A DNA stretch of 64,000 bases from Cellulomonas fimi ATCC 484 (GCF_000212695.1 NC_015514.1:3596001-3660000), one strand, 5' to 3'. Positions 35,036 to 44,769 are shown, counted from the first letter of the stretch. The notes: generated by a model not told the origin, from the sequence alone. Numbers and translations: made by a program.

Positions 35036-35983
35036 TCACTGGCCGCCGAAGCCGGTGGTCGAGAAGCCCTTGATGATCTGCCGCTGGAAGAACAGGAAGA
35101 CGACGATCAGCGGGAGCGCCGCGAGCACGGCCGACGCCATCGTCTGGGCGTACTGCAGGCCGTACGCGCTCTTCACGGTCTGCAGCCCGACCGGCAGGGT
35201 CATGAGGGAGGCGTCGCTCGTGATGATGAACGGCCACAGGAAGTTGTTCCACGCGCCGATGAACACGATGATCGAGACGGCCGCGAGGATCGGCCGCGAC
35301 AGCGGCAGCACCACGGACCAGAACACACGCAGGCGTCCGGCTCCGTCGATCCGGGCGGCGTCCTCGAGCTCCACGGGCACCTGCTCGAAGAACTTCTTGA
35401 GCACGAACACCATGGCGGGGTGCACGAGCTGCGGCAGGATGATCGCCCCGTACGTGTCGACGAGGTTGAGCGTGAGCATCTCGTAGAACAGCGGGACGAT
35501 CAGCACCGGCGGCGGCACGATGATCGACGCGATGATGAGCCAGAACAGCCACTTGCGGCCACGGAAGTCGATCCGGGCGAGCGCGTAGGCGGCGAGCGAC
35601 GACACGGCGAGCGTGACGGCGGTGATCGTGACGGACGTGAGCAGGCTGTTCCACGTCCAGAGGGGGATGTTCCCCTCGCGGAGCACGGTCGTGTACGCGT
35701 CGGCCGTGAAGCCGTCGGACGGGAGCCAGGACACGGGCGTGGCCGCCGCGGCGGTCTCGGACTTGAACGACGTGAACACGGCCCACAGGAACGGCAGGAG
35801 CCAGAACACGGCGAGGGCGACGAGCGCGAGGATCGCGAGGATCCGGCCCGGGGAGGCGAAGTGCTCGCCGACGCGGAGGCCGGCGGCGTGCGCGAGCCGG
35901 CCTTGCGGGCGACGGCGACGACCGCCGACGACGACGGCTCCGGCGGCTTCGGCGTTCGGCTGCGGGGTGACGGTGGTGGTCAT
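35036..35983 (-). CDS. Sugar ABC transporter permease (MalG-like)
   Basis: The 315-residue protein has six hydrophobic helices after a soluble start and the permease loop EDAARIDGAGRLRVFWSVVLPLSRP, which docks the shared ATPase. The TLPVGLQTVKS segment near the end is typical of carbohydrate type 1 permeases. The ATG overlaps the upstream permease stop by 4 nt (ATGA). With GH51 next, arabinan-derived oligosaccharides are the likely cargo. No ATPase gene is present, so an MsiK-like ATPase elsewhere is probably shared. Confidence 0.94.
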   Translation of the reverse strand: MTTTVTPQPNAEAAGAVVVGGRRRRPQGRLAHAAGLRVGEHFASPGRILAILALVALAVFWLLPFLWAVFTSFKSETAAAATPVSWLPSDGFTADAYTTVLREGNIPLWTWNSLLTSVTITAVTLAVSSLAAYALARIDFRGRKWLFWLIIASIIVPPPVLIVPLFYEMLTLNLVDTYGAIILPQLVHPAMVFVLKKFFEQVPVELEDAARIDGAGRLRVFWSVVLPLSRPILAAVSIIVFIGAWNNFLWPFIITSDASLMTLPVGLQTVKSAYGLQYAQTMASAVLAALPLIVVFLFFQRQIIKGFSTTGFGGQ

Positions 35984-36924
35984 CGGGCGCTCCTGCGGAA
36001 GGTGAACGGGACCTGCGCGAGCGACACGATGATGATGACCGCGAAGAAGATGTACGCGATCGACGACGCGTAGCCGAACCGGTACCCGGTGAAGCCGGCC
36101 TCGAAGATGTACTGGACGACGGGCCGGGTCACGCCGCCCGGACCGCCCTGGGTCATGATGTAGATCTGGTCGAAGACCTTGAGCGACGCCAGGATCTGCA
36201 GGATCACGATGAGGGCCGTGGTCGGGCCGAGCTGCGGGATCGTGATCGACCAGAGCTGCCGCCATCGGCCGGCGCCGTCGAGCGCCGACGCCTCGTACTG
36301 CTGCTCGGGGATGTTCTGCAGCGCCGTCAGGTACAGCAGGAAGTTGAAGCCGACGGTCCACCACAGCGTCTGGACGACGACCGCGAGCATGGCCCACCGC
36401 GTGTCCTGCAACCAGGCCTGTCCCTCGACGCCGAGGGCGCCGAGCATGTAGTTCACGAGGCCGAGCTGCGGGTTGTACATCCAGATCCAGAACTGCGCCG
36501 CGACGGTGGACGCGAGCAGGAACGGCATGAAGAACGACAGCCGCCACAGCCACTGGCCGGGCAGCCCCTGGAACACGAGCAGGGCCATCACGAGCGCGAC
36601 CAGCACGAGCGGCACCGTCGACAGGATCGTGAACCACAGGGTGTTGAGCATCGAGCGCCACATGATCGGGTCCCGCAGCGCCTCGGCGTAGTTGTCGAAC
36701 CCGAGGAAGGCGCCGCCGGCGCCGGTGATGGACTCGCCGGTGAACGACAGCCAGAGGCCGTGCAGCAGCGGCCAGAGCAGGAACATCGCGAACACGACGA
36801 CGAACGGTGCGACGAACAGCCAGCCGATGCGGGTGTCGCGCGAGCGTTGGGTGCGGGTGGTGGGGGACGACGCGTCGCGGGACCGGGTGCGGTCGCGGCC
36901 GACGTCGACTGCGGCAGAGGACAC
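35980..36924 (-). CDS. Sugar ABC transporter permease (MalF-like)
   Basis: The 314-residue protein has a charged N-terminus, six helices and the loop EASALDGAGRWRQLWSITIPQLGP. It ends in the typical IAYIFFAVIIIVSLAQ helix. The GTG at 36924 has AAGGAG 9 nt upstream. Second gene of the importer operon, 43 nt after the binding protein. It forms the membrane channel with the MalG-like partner. Confidence 0.94.
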   Translation of the reverse strand: MSSAAVDVGRDRTRSRDASSPTTRTQRSRDTRIGWLFVAPFVVVFAMFLLWPLLHGLWLSFTGESITGAGGAFLGFDNYAEALRDPIMWRSMLNTLWFTILSTVPLVLVALVMALLVFQGLPGQWLWRLSFFMPFLLASTVAAQFWIWMYNPQLGLVNYMLGALGVEGQAWLQDTRWAMLAVVVQTLWWTVGFNFLLYLTALQNIPEQQYEASALDGAGRWRQLWSITIPQLGPTTALIVILQILASLKVFDQIYIMTQGGPGGVTRPVVQYIFEAGFTGYRFGYASSIAYIFFAVIIIVSLAQVPFTFRRSAR

Positions 36925-36967
36925 GATCGGACTCCTTCGTCGATCGGGCGGGGGTGGCCGGACGGCG

Positions 36968-38374
36968 TCAGACCGGGTTGGGCTTGGACAGCTGGACGTT
37001 GATCCGTCGGACGAACGCGCCGAAGCCCTCGGCGGGGTCCGCACCGCGCAGGTAGACGTTCTGGACCGTCTCGAGGAAATAGCTCTGGAAGTCGCTGCCG
37101 GACCCCGTGAACCATGCCTCGGGGTCGTAGTTGAGGATCTCGGCGGCCGGTGCGTAGTGCGCCTGCGGGACGAGCTCCTGGTACTCGGTGCTCTCGACGA
37201 CGGGCTGGAACGCGGGGATGTGGCCCGCGACGGCCCAGTCGAGCGAGCCGTGCAGCAGGTCGGCGACGAACTGGTAGGTCGCACGCCGCTGCTCCGGGTC
37301 GGGGTTCGACTGGTGCGGCAGCGTGAACGCGTGCGAGTCGGCGTACGCGGCGGGCGTGCCGAACAGGGTGGGGATCGGCATGGCGTCGAACGGGATGCCC
37401 GCGTTCTTCGCCGTGGGCAGCTCCCAGACGCCCGTGAAGAACATGCCGGACTCCCCCGACATGAACTCCGCGACGGCCGTGCCGTAGTCGCCGTCGGGCG
37501 CGCAGATCGTGCCGTCGAGCAGCGTCTGGATGTACGCGAGCGACGCGACGGCGGCGTCCTCGTCGACCTCGGCCGTCTCGCCGGACAGGTCGAAGACCGC
37601 GTCGTGCTGCTTGTAGAGCGTGTAGAACAGCCGCCACATCTGGGCGCCGTCGCCGAGGTAGCCGTAGGACAGGCCGTGCTTGCCGGTGACGGCCTGCATG
37701 GCGCGCGCGACCTCGAGGAACTGCTCGGCGTTCTCGATCGGCGCGAGGAGCCCGTCGGGTCCGAGCGCACCGGCCTGCTCCGCGACGTCGGTGTTGTAGA
37801 ACATCACGAACGGGTGCGAGTCGAGCGCGATCGAGTACTGCGTCCCCTCGAGCCCGCCCTTCTCCCACACGCGCGGCAGGAAGTCGTCCTCGGTGACCTC
37901 GAACTCGGCGAGCAGGTCGAGGTCCCACGGGTCGAGCAGCCCGCCGGGCGCGTACCCGGCGATGCGCGACGCGTGCATGATCGCGGTGTCGGGCGAGCGC
38001 CCGCCGACGCTCGCCATGGCGAGCTTGGTGTAGTACGGCGCGCCCCACGCGAGGACGGTCTGGGTGGCCTCGTAGCCGTGGCCGAGGGCGTTCACGTCCT
38101 CGACGAGGCCGGCCATGTTGATGCCGTCGCCGCCGCTGAGCAGGTGCCAGAACGCGAGCTCGCGGGCCCCGCTCACAGCGCCAGGCGCGGCGCACCCGCC
38201 GAGCGCGCCGACGGCGGCGACCCCGCCGAGCGCGGCGAGCGAGCCGAGGAGCATCTGCCGGCGGGTGACGCCGGGACCGGGTGGCGCGGCGTGCCGGGGG
38301 ACGACGAAGCCTGCGCGTTCGAGGGCGGTCGGTGCGGGACGGGCGCCGCCGGGCGGCGCGTGTCGGTCGGTCAT
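36968..38374 (-). CDS. Extracellular sugar-binding lipoprotein (Tat-type signal)
   Basis: The 468-residue protein starts with a long signal region whose twin arginine TRRQMLLGSLAALGG precedes the lipobox GALGGC (Cys61), so it is probably a Tat-exported lipoprotein. The body is a type 1 extracellular binding fold (FWHLLSGGDG; YSIALDSHPFVMFYNTDV; MSGESGMFFTGVWELP). It delivers oligosaccharides to the two permeases. The ATG has AAGGAG upstream. A LacI-like site lies 100 bp upstream of the start. Confidence 0.93.
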   Translation of the reverse strand: MTDRHAPPGGARPAPTALERAGFVVPRHAAPPGPGVTRRQMLLGSLAALGGVAAVGALGGCAAPGAVSGARELAFWHLLSGGDGINMAGLVEDVNALGHGYEATQTVLAWGAPYYTKLAMASVGGRSPDTAIMHASRIAGYAPGGLLDPWDLDLLAEFEVTEDDFLPRVWEKGGLEGTQYSIALDSHPFVMFYNTDVAEQAGALGPDGLLAPIENAEQFLEVARAMQAVTGKHGLSYGYLGDGAQMWRLFYTLYKQHDAVFDLSGETAEVDEDAAVASLAYIQTLLDGTICAPDGDYGTAVAEFMSGESGMFFTGVWELPTAKNAGIPFDAMPIPTLFGTPAAYADSHAFTLPHQSNPDPEQRRATYQFVADLLHGSLDWAVAGHIPAFQPVVESTEYQELVPQAHYAPAAEILNYDPEAWFTGSGSDFQSYFLETVQNVYLRGADPAEGFGAFVRRINVQLSKPNPV

Positions 38375-38473
38375 GCCGTCACTCCTTCGTGAGACACGGG
38401 ACGTCGGCCTCGACGCCGACGGCCGGGAGGTGCGGAGCCTCCGCGAGCCGCCGGGGCCAGGCCCGACGTGAGC

Positions 38474-38489
38474 ATTACATCGTTGAAAC
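38474..38489. promoter_or_regulatory. Candidate LacI-family operator of the arabinoside operon
   Basis: ATTACATCGTTGAAAC is an imperfect palindrome around a central CG with the CAtCGtTG core seen in LacI-type sites. It lies between the binding-protein and LuxR genes. The LacI regulator at 41989-43005 is the nearest candidate binder. Confidence 0.5.
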
Positions 38490-38561
38490 GGGTCGGCAAG
38501 AGGGACGCCGCGCCGGAAATCGGGCGGTGATCGCGGCGACCGGCCGCCCTAGGGTGGGGCC

Positions 38562-41135
38562 ATGCCGGCACGGTTCTTCCGGACGGGCCTACGCGACGAC
38601 GTGGTCGACTACCTCGTCGCAGGCATGAGCGTGGACCTCGTCGGCCTCAAGGGCTCCGGACGCAGCACGATCCTCGCCGAGACGCTCGGCGCCCTCACCG
38701 AGCGCGGCTGGGAGGCCGTCCGGGTCCAGGGCATCACGACCCTCGCCGACCGTCCGCTCGAGGCGCTCGCTCTCGCAGGCCTCGCCCACCGGCCCGAGCC
38801 GCGCGGGCCCTCCGCGGTCGCGGCGGCCGCCGACGCCGTGGCCCGCGCCACGCGCGACGGTCGCACCGTCGTCGCGATCGACGACGCCGACGACCTCGAC
38901 CAGGCGTCGGCGGGCGCCCTCACCGCGGCGCACGCCCGCCGCCCGTTCCCCGTGCTGAGCACCACGCGCCCCCGGCCGCAACGCCTGCGCAGCCCGTACG
39001 CGCTGCCCTCCGAGGTGCGGCCCGGCGTGCGGCTCGACGTCCCGCTGCTCGACGTCGTCGACGTGACCGCGCTCGTCGCACGCACCCTCGGCGGCGCGGT
39101 CACGCCCGAGCTGGTCGCCCGCATCACCTACGCGTCCGGCGGCCTGCCGGGGGTCGCCGTCGCGATCGCGCGCACGTCCCGGCACGCCGGCATCCTGCGG
39201 CAGGCCGACGGGTTGTGGAGCGGCGTGCCCGACCTCACGCAGCGCGCGCTGTCCCGCACGCTGCACGCGCTCGTCGCCGACCTCGGCCCCGCGGCCGAGC
39301 GCGCGCTGCTGGCGCTGTCGGTGGCCGGCCCGCTGCCCGTCGAGCAGGCCGCCGAGATCGCGACGTGGGACGCGCTGGAGGAGCTCGACGACTGCGGGCT
39401 CCTGCGGACCGTCGGCACCGACGGCGGGGCCCTCGTCGGCGTCTTCCCGCCTGCGCTCGCCGAGCAGCACCGCCGCGGACCGCTCACCGTCCGCGGCGCC
39501 CGCGTCCTCGCCACGCTGCCGACCAGCGCCCGGCCGCAGGACGACCACGCCGGCATGGTCGGCGACCCGTGGCCGCAGGCGGCGAGCGGCGTCGAGGCGG
39601 AGACGGCGCACCCCGTCGATCTCACCGAGCCCCGCTCCGAGACCGTGCTCGACCGGGTCCTGTTCGACGAGGCGCACCGGCAGGCCGTGCTCAGCCGGGC
39701 CGCCTGGGCGCAGGAACCGAACCCGCGGACCACCGCCGCGTACCTGCGCGCGCTGCTCGTGAGCGGTGCCGACCGCACCCGGATGCGCGACGTGCTCGCC
39801 CGCGCCGTGCCGTCGCCCGACCCGGCCGAGACGGCCGAGCTCACGCGCTGGGAGGCGCAGGTCCTCGCGCTCGCCCTCGACGACCTCCCCGCGGCCCGGA
39901 CGCTCCTGCAGGCGCGCGCCGCCGAGGTCGGGGCCTGGGCACCGCTGCTCACCGCGACCCAGGACCTGCTCGAGGTGCTCCTCGCGGTCGTGCCCGCCCC
40001 GCACGACGACCGGGACGTGCCCGCGGGCGCCCCGCCCGTGTGCGCGGCCGCCGTCGCCGTCGCGGGTGCGGCCGTCCGGATCGCGCACGGACGGCCCCGC
40101 GAGGCGCTCGACCTGCTCGAGGCCACGCCCGTCGTCGACGACGACCTCGGCCGCGACGCGGCCGTGCTCACGGGGATCGCGCTGCTCGCCGACGGCGCCT
40201 CGCAGGACGCGCTCGCCTGGGCGCTGCGCCACCTCGACGCGGCACGCGCGCAGCTCGACGCCGACGCGATCCCCGGGCACGCCTACGTCGCCGCGAGCGC
40301 GCTGCTCCTGCTCGGCCGCCTCGCCGAGCTCCGGGCGCTGCTCGGCTCCGTGCTCGCCGCCTCGATGGTGTCGACCCGGCAGCGGCACTACACCTCGGCC
40401 CTGTCCTCGATGGCCGGCGCCCTCGCGCGCGACGAGGGGCACGACCGCACGTCCGCGTCGTACCGCGAGCTCGCCGCGGCGGCGTCGACAGGCCCCGGCC
40501 TCGTGGGCCCTCTGACGACACCGTGGGACGACACGACCCCGGGTGCGGGCGACGTGGACGACGCGTGGGAGCGCGCGGCCGTCGCCCTCACGAGCGGCCA
40601 CCTCGTCGCCGGGGTCGTCCTCGCCGGCGCCGTGGTGCTCGCCGACCCGGACCCGACCCGGATCGCGACCGTGCGCCAGGCCGCCGCCGACGTGTCCGGC
40701 GGCCTCGTGGGTGCGGTGCTGCGCGTGCTCGACGCGCAGGCCGACCCCGACCCGGCCGTGTCGGTACGCGTCGGCGACGCGCTGCTGCGCGAGGGGCAGG
40801 TCTGGCTCGCGTGCCGGGCCGTCGCGCACGCCGTCCGCCTGTTCCGGGCCGACGGCGACCCGCACGCCGCGACCGCACTCCTCGACACCGTCGGGGCCGA
40901 GCTCGTCGCCCGGGGCCTCGACCCGGGGCGGCTGCTCCCGTCCCTGCACGCCGCCGCCGCGCTCACGGCACGCGAGCACGAGGTCGCCCGGCTCGTCGGC
41001 GACGGGCTCAGCAACCCCGAGATCGCCGAACGCCTCACGATCTCCGTGAAGACCGTCGAGAACCACCTCAACCGCGTCCTGCACAAGCTCGGCGTCGCCG
41101 ACCGTGCGGACGTCGCCCGCGCCGTGCAGGGCTGA
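38562..41135 (+). CDS. Large ATPase-LuxR transcriptional regulator (LAL-like)
   Basis: In this 857-residue protein, residues 1-220 form an AAA/STAND ATPase with Walker A GLKGSGRST (28-36) and Walker B VVAIDDADD (103-111). Residues 300-780 form an Ala/Leu-rich helical solenoid that may bind an inducer. Residues 800-857 form the LuxR helix-turn-helix LTAREHEVARLVGDGLSNPEIAERL-type domain with SVKTVENHLNRVL. The ATG lies exactly 6 nt after TAGGGT (38550-38555), a leaderless start. It is divergent from the arabinoside importer, but whether it controls it is not shown. Confidence 0.92.
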   Translation: MPARFFRTGLRDDVVDYLVAGMSVDLVGLKGSGRSTILAETLGALTERGWEAVRVQGITTLADRPLEALALAGLAHRPEPRGPSAVAAAADAVARATRDGRTVVAIDDADDLDQASAGALTAAHARRPFPVLSTTRPRPQRLRSPYALPSEVRPGVRLDVPLLDVVDVTALVARTLGGAVTPELVARITYASGGLPGVAVAIARTSRHAGILRQADGLWSGVPDLTQRALSRTLHALVADLGPAAERALLALSVAGPLPVEQAAEIATWDALEELDDCGLLRTVGTDGGALVGVFPPALAEQHRRGPLTVRGARVLATLPTSARPQDDHAGMVGDPWPQAASGVEAETAHPVDLTEPRSETVLDRVLFDEAHRQAVLSRAAWAQEPNPRTTAAYLRALLVSGADRTRMRDVLARAVPSPDPAETAELTRWEAQVLALALDDLPAARTLLQARAAEVGAWAPLLTATQDLLEVLLAVVPAPHDDRDVPAGAPPVCAAAVAVAGAAVRIAHGRPREALDLLEATPVVDDDLGRDAAVLTGIALLADGASQDALAWALRHLDAARAQLDADAIPGHAYVAASALLLLGRLAELRALLGSVLAASMVSTRQRHYTSALSSMAGALARDEGHDRTSASYRELAAAASTGPGLVGPLTTPWDDTTPGAGDVDDAWERAAVALTSGHLVAGVVLAGAVVLADPDPTRIATVRQAAADVSGGLVGAVLRVLDAQADPDPAVSVRVGDALLREGQVWLACRAVAHAVRLFRADGDPHAATALLDTVGAELVARGLDPGRLLPSLHAAAALTAREHEVARLVGDGLSNPEIAERLTISVKTVENHLNRVLHKLGVADRADVARAVQG

Positions 41136-41141
41136 CGACGC

Positions 41142-41792
41142 TCACCCGTGGGACAGGCGGCGCCGCAGCGCGAGGGCTCCCGCACCGGCGGCGAGCGTCC
41201 CGGCGGCGAGGGCGACCAGGCCCGCGGCGGGCGTGCCCGTCTCGGCGAGCGTCGCGCCCTGCTCACCCGGGCTTGCGAGCACCTGCGCGGTCCAGCCCTC
41301 CTCGGCCGGCTCCGGCACCAGGGGGGCGGTCGCGGCCGGGTCCGTCGGCGTCGGCTCGACGGGTGCGGGGTCGGTCGGCTCGCCCGGCACCGGCTCGGGC
41401 GCCGGCTCCACCGGCGCAGGCTCGGGCGTCGGCTCGACGGGGCCCGACGGCTCGACGACCGCGGGGACCACGCACCCGTTGGCCAGCACCTGCGCACCCG
41501 TCACCTGCGCGTCGCCGAACAGCGCGTCGAGCCCTTGCCCGGGGAACGTACCCGCCGCGTGCTCGAACGCCGGGACGATGTCGCCGGGGTGGCTCGAGTG
41601 CCCCTCCTGCAGGACGCTCTCGGCGTCCACCGTCACGAGCGTGAACGTGCCGGACCCGCCCGCGGCGTGGCACAGCGTCACGGGCGTGTGCCCGCCGTCC
41701 TGCGCCGCCGCGGCGGGCACCGCCTGCGCGACCCCGAGACCGCCCGCGACCACCACCGTCGCCGCGAGCGCGACGACCGTCGACCTGACCAT
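41142..41792 (-). CDS. LAETG-anchored surface protein
   Basis: The 216-residue protein has a Sec signal (1-30), a secreted domain with VTLCHAAGGSGTF and GHSSHPGDIVPAF (a Cys/His pattern common in actinobacterial exoproteins), a Pro/Glu/Val-rich stalk (110-165) and a sorting signal: LAETG (182-186), a hydrophobic helix and an Arg tail. LAxTG is the target of class E sortases, which attach proteins to peptidoglycan. No sortase gene is in the window. The ATG has AGGAGGAG upstream. Converges with the LuxR gene, 6 nt apart. Confidence 0.88.
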   Translation of the reverse strand: MVRSTVVALAATVVVAGGLGVAQAVPAAAAQDGGHTPVTLCHAAGGSGTFTLVTVDAESVLQEGHSSHPGDIVPAFEHAAGTFPGQGLDALFGDAQVTGAQVLANGCVVPAVVEPSGPVEPTPEPAPVEPAPEPVPGEPTDPAPVEPTPTDPAATAPLVPEPAEEGWTAQVLASPGEQGATLAETGTPAAGLVALAAGTLAAGAGALALRRRLSHG

Positions 41793-41988
41793 GTCGCTCC
41801 TCCTTCGCGAGACCCGACGGCGTCGCGCCGACGGGTGCCGCCGGGCCTGCCCCGTGCGACGTGTCCACGGTCGGTCGCCGCGCGCACCGCCCGGCCGGCG
41901 TCGGACCAGGACGGGTGCGGCCGTCAGCGGACCCGGGTGCGCCGGGCCCACGCCTGGGTGCGGCGCGGCCCGCGCCGGGGAGGGGACG

Positions 41989-43005
41989 TCAGGCGGGGCG
42001 GGCGGTGCTCGCGCGCGCGACGACGTGGTGCGGCGCGGTGACCCGTCGCGGCGGCCGACCCGGGTCGTCGATGCGGTGCTGCAGCAGGTCGAGGGCCGTC
42101 GCCGCGAAGGCCCGCAGGTCGAACGACACGGTCGTGAGGGGCGGGACGGCGTAGCGGCCGGGCTCCACGTCGTCGAAGCCTGCGACGGCCACGTCGTCGG
42201 GGACACGCAGCCCGCGCTCCCACAGCACGTGCACCACGGCGAGCGCCATCGAGTCGGTGAAGCAGAAGAACGCGTCGGGCGGAGGCTGCCGGTCGAGGAA
42301 CGCCCGGACCGCGTCGCGCGCCTCGTCGGCGGTCCACCGCGCGGTCGGCAGCTCCAGGGCGGGGTCGTGCGGCACCCCGGCGTCGGCGAGCGCCAGCCGG
42401 TAGCCCTCGGTCCGCTGCCGCGCGGCGGCCGTCTCCGGGAGCCCCGGGGACCCGACCACGGCGATGCGGCGGCGGCCCGTCGCGAGCAGGTGCGCCGTCA
42501 TGTCGCGGGCCCCCGCGACGGAGTCCACGCCCACCTGGTCCGTCCGGTCCTGCTCGACCTCCCCGATGAGCACCGTCGGCGGCAGCGGGCCGCGCGCGAC
42601 GTGCTCGTCGACGACCGAGTCGGCGAGCGACACCGGGTTCAGGACGAGCCCGTCGACGAGGTGCGACCGCGCGCGGGACAGCAGCGCCTTCTCCCGCCGC
42701 GGCTCCGCGGCCGTCTCCTCGATCTGCACGCTCCAGCCGCGCGCGTGCCCCTCCTCGACGAAGTGGTGCGCGAGCTCCGCGGAGTACGCCGTCGACAGGT
42801 CCGGCAGCGCGAGCGCGATGAGCCCGTAGCGCCCGTTGCGCAGCCCGCGCGCGCCGAGGTTGGGCACGTAGTCGAGGTCGGCGAGCGCCTGCTCGACGCG
42901 CGCGCGGGTGTCGGGGCGGACGAACGCGGTGCCGTTGATGACGTTGGACACCGTCTTCGGGGACACGCCCGCACGTGTGGCGACGTCCTTCACGGTGGAC
43001 CGCAT
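41989..43005 (-). CDS. LacI-family transcriptional regulator
   Basis: The 338-residue protein opens with the LacI headpiece STVKDVATRAGVSPKTVSNVING and the hinge ALADLDYVPNLGARGLR, followed by a sugar-binding periplasmic fold ending in VAVAGFDDVEPGRYAVPPLTTV. The ATG at 43005 has GAAGGGG upstream; the open frame extends further but gives non-family residues. It should bind a sugar inducer and repress catabolic genes; the arabinoside operon with its LacI-like site is the nearest candidate. Confidence 0.94.
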   Translation of the reverse strand: MRSTVKDVATRAGVSPKTVSNVINGTAFVRPDTRARVEQALADLDYVPNLGARGLRNGRYGLIALALPDLSTAYSAELAHHFVEEGHARGWSVQIEETAAEPRREKALLSRARSHLVDGLVLNPVSLADSVVDEHVARGPLPPTVLIGEVEQDRTDQVGVDSVAGARDMTAHLLATGRRRIAVVGSPGLPETAAARQRTEGYRLALADAGVPHDPALELPTARWTADEARDAVRAFLDRQPPPDAFFCFTDSMALAVVHVLWERGLRVPDDVAVAGFDDVEPGRYAVPPLTTVSFDLRAFAATALDLLQHRIDDPGRPPRRVTAPHHVVARASTARPA

Positions 43006-43127
43006 CGCCGACCCCTTCTCGATCGCCGGTGGGCGCCCATTGTCGCGACGCGCGCACGTCCAGGTCCACACGCTTCCCACACAGGGACCCGCGGCCCGGG
43101 CACAGGACGCCCCGTACGCTGGAGGCC

Positions 43128-43889
43128 ATGCTGACGACGACCCTCGGGGCCGCCCTGCACGCCGCAGGCCCCGTGTCCGCCCTCGGGCCGGACTTCCTCG
43201 ACCCGGACCACATGATCTCCTCGTTCGGGACCGCCGTCGTCATCGGCATCGTCGCCGTCATCTTCGTCGAGACGGGCCTGCTGTTCCCGATCCTGCCGGG
43301 CGACTCGCTGCTGTTCACCGCGGGCGCGCTCGTCGCGCAGGACTCGTTCCCCGTGCACATCAACATCTGGGTGCTGTGCCTGCTGCTGTTCCTCGCGGCG
43401 TTCCTCGGCGACCAGACGGCGTTCTTCATCGGCCGGCGCCTCGGTCCGCGCGTGTTCAACAAGCCGGACTCGCGGTTCTTCAAGAAGTCGTACATCGACC
43501 AGACGTACGCGTACTTCGACAAGTACGGCGGCCGGACGATCATCGTCGCGCGCTTCGTGCCCATCGTCCGCACGTACGCCCCCGTCGCCGCGGGCGTCGG
43601 CAACATGCGCTACCGCACGTTCGTCTCCTACAACGCCGTCGGAGCGCTGCTGTGGGGCGTCGGGGTGACGATGCTCGGCTACCTGCTGGGCAACATCACG
43701 TTCGTCAAGAACAACATCGAGCCGCTGCTCGTCCTCATCGTCCTCGTGTCCGTCATCCCGATCATGGTCGAGATGTGGCGGGCGCGGCGGGCGAAGGCGG
43801 CCGCGCCGCTCGACGCCGAGGGTCGCGACACCCGCTACGACGAGCCGCACGAGCGCGAGGCCGTCGAGCGCAAGGCCTTCGGCGAGTGA
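43128..43889 (+). CDS. DedA-family membrane protein
   Basis: The 253-residue protein has the DedA/SNARE-associated pattern: VIFVETGLLFPILPGDSLLFTAGAL, FLGDQTAFFIGRRLGPR and ARFVPIVRTYAPVAAGVGNM, with several re-entrant and transmembrane helices. Family members translocate undecaprenyl phosphate or phospholipids and support proton-motive force. The ATG lies 7 nt after TACGCT (43115-43120), and the intervening GGAGG may also serve as a ribosome site. The stop overlaps the HAD gene start. Confidence 0.93.
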   Translation: MLTTTLGAALHAAGPVSALGPDFLDPDHMISSFGTAVVIGIVAVIFVETGLLFPILPGDSLLFTAGALVAQDSFPVHINIWVLCLLLFLAAFLGDQTAFFIGRRLGPRVFNKPDSRFFKKSYIDQTYAYFDKYGGRTIIVARFVPIVRTYAPVAAGVGNMRYRTFVSYNAVGALLWGVGVTMLGYLLGNITFVKNNIEPLLVLIVLVSVIPIMVEMWRARRAKAAAPLDAEGRDTRYDEPHEREAVERKAFGE

Positions 43890-44659
43890 CGCGGGAGATC
43901 CGCTCCTGGCTCTCCGACATGGACGGCGTGCTCGTCCACGAGGGCACGGCGCTGCCGGGTGCCGCGGAGTTCGTCACCGCGCTGCGGGACGGCGACCGGC
44001 CGTTCCTCGTCCTGACCAACAACTCGATCTTCACGCCGCGGGACCTCGCCGCCCGCCTGCGCGCGAGCGGGATCGACATCCCGGAACGTGCGATCTGGAC
44101 GTCGGCCCTCGCGACCGCGCAGTTCCTCACCGACCAGATGCCCGGCGGGTCCGCGTACACGATCGGCGAGGCGGGGCTCACGACCGCGCTGTACGAGGCC
44201 GGCTACACGCTGACGTCGAGCTCGCCGGACTTCGTGGTCCTCGGCGAGACGCGCACCTACTCGTTCGAGGCGATCACGCAGGCGATCCGCCTCATCCAAG
44301 GCGGTGCGCGGTTCATCGCGACCAACCCCGACGTCACGGGCCCGTCCGCGGAGGGTGACCTGCCCGCCACGGGGGCCGTCGCCGCGATGATCTCGGCCGC
44401 GACCGGCCGCCAGCCGTACTTCGTCGGCAAGCCCAACCCGATGATGATCCGTTCCGCGCTCAACCGGATCGACGCCCACTCGGAGACGACCGTCATGGTC
44501 GGCGACCGGATGGACACCGACGTCGTCGCGGGCATCGAGGCGGGCCTGCGAACCTTCCTGGTCCTGTCGGGGTCGACCCGGCGGGAGGACGTCGAGCGCT
44601 TCCCGTTCCGGCCGAACGAGATCCTCGACTCGGTCGCGGACCTGGTCGCCCGCGTCTGA
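43886..44659 (+). CDS. HAD-IIA family phosphatase (NagD-like)
   Basis: The 257-residue HAD hydrolase has the nucleophile motif WLSDMDGVLV (Asp11, Asp13), LTNNSI (motif II), Lys in GKPNPMM (motif III) and the acidic VGDRMDTD (motif IV). The NagD-type cap fits a small phosphorylated substrate such as a nucleotide or sugar phosphate. The GTG overlaps the DedA stop by 4 nt, so the pair is co-translated. Confidence 0.93.
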   Translation: MTREIRSWLSDMDGVLVHEGTALPGAAEFVTALRDGDRPFLVLTNNSIFTPRDLAARLRASGIDIPERAIWTSALATAQFLTDQMPGGSAYTIGEAGLTTALYEAGYTLTSSSPDFVVLGETRTYSFEAITQAIRLIQGGARFIATNPDVTGPSAEGDLPATGAVAAMISAATGRQPYFVGKPNPMMIRSALNRIDAHSETTVMVGDRMDTDVVAGIEAGLRTFLVLSGSTRREDVERFPFRPNEILDSVADLVARV

Positions 44660-44717
44660 CCCGCCGGCCGCCTGCGCCGGACGCCCGGACTGTCGCGGCC
44701 GTGCGGCGCCGCCCGAC

Positions 44718-44735
44718 CCGGGACCTAGGTCCCGG
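44718..44735 (+). promoter_or_regulatory. DosR/DevR-like palindromic box
   Basis: CCGGGACCTAGGTCCCGG is a perfect 18-bp palindrome whose core GGGAC...GTCCC matches the DosR/DevR consensus (GGGACTWWAGTCCC). Its centre lies 43.5 bp before the predicted leaderless start of the YwiC-like gene (44770), the usual position for activation from a -35-overlapping site. Confidence 0.6.
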
Positions 44736-44769
44736 CCCCCGGCGCCGCCCCGCGGGCGATGCTCGCCGC

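Noticed and set aside
38385..38470. Short inverted repeats before the sugar-binding gene
   Set aside because: The stems are only 5-6 bp and are expected by chance at this GC content; only the LacI-like site was kept.
44718..44735. The palindrome as a terminator of the HAD gene
   Set aside because: The two arms meet without a loop, and its position relative to the next start fits an activator site better.
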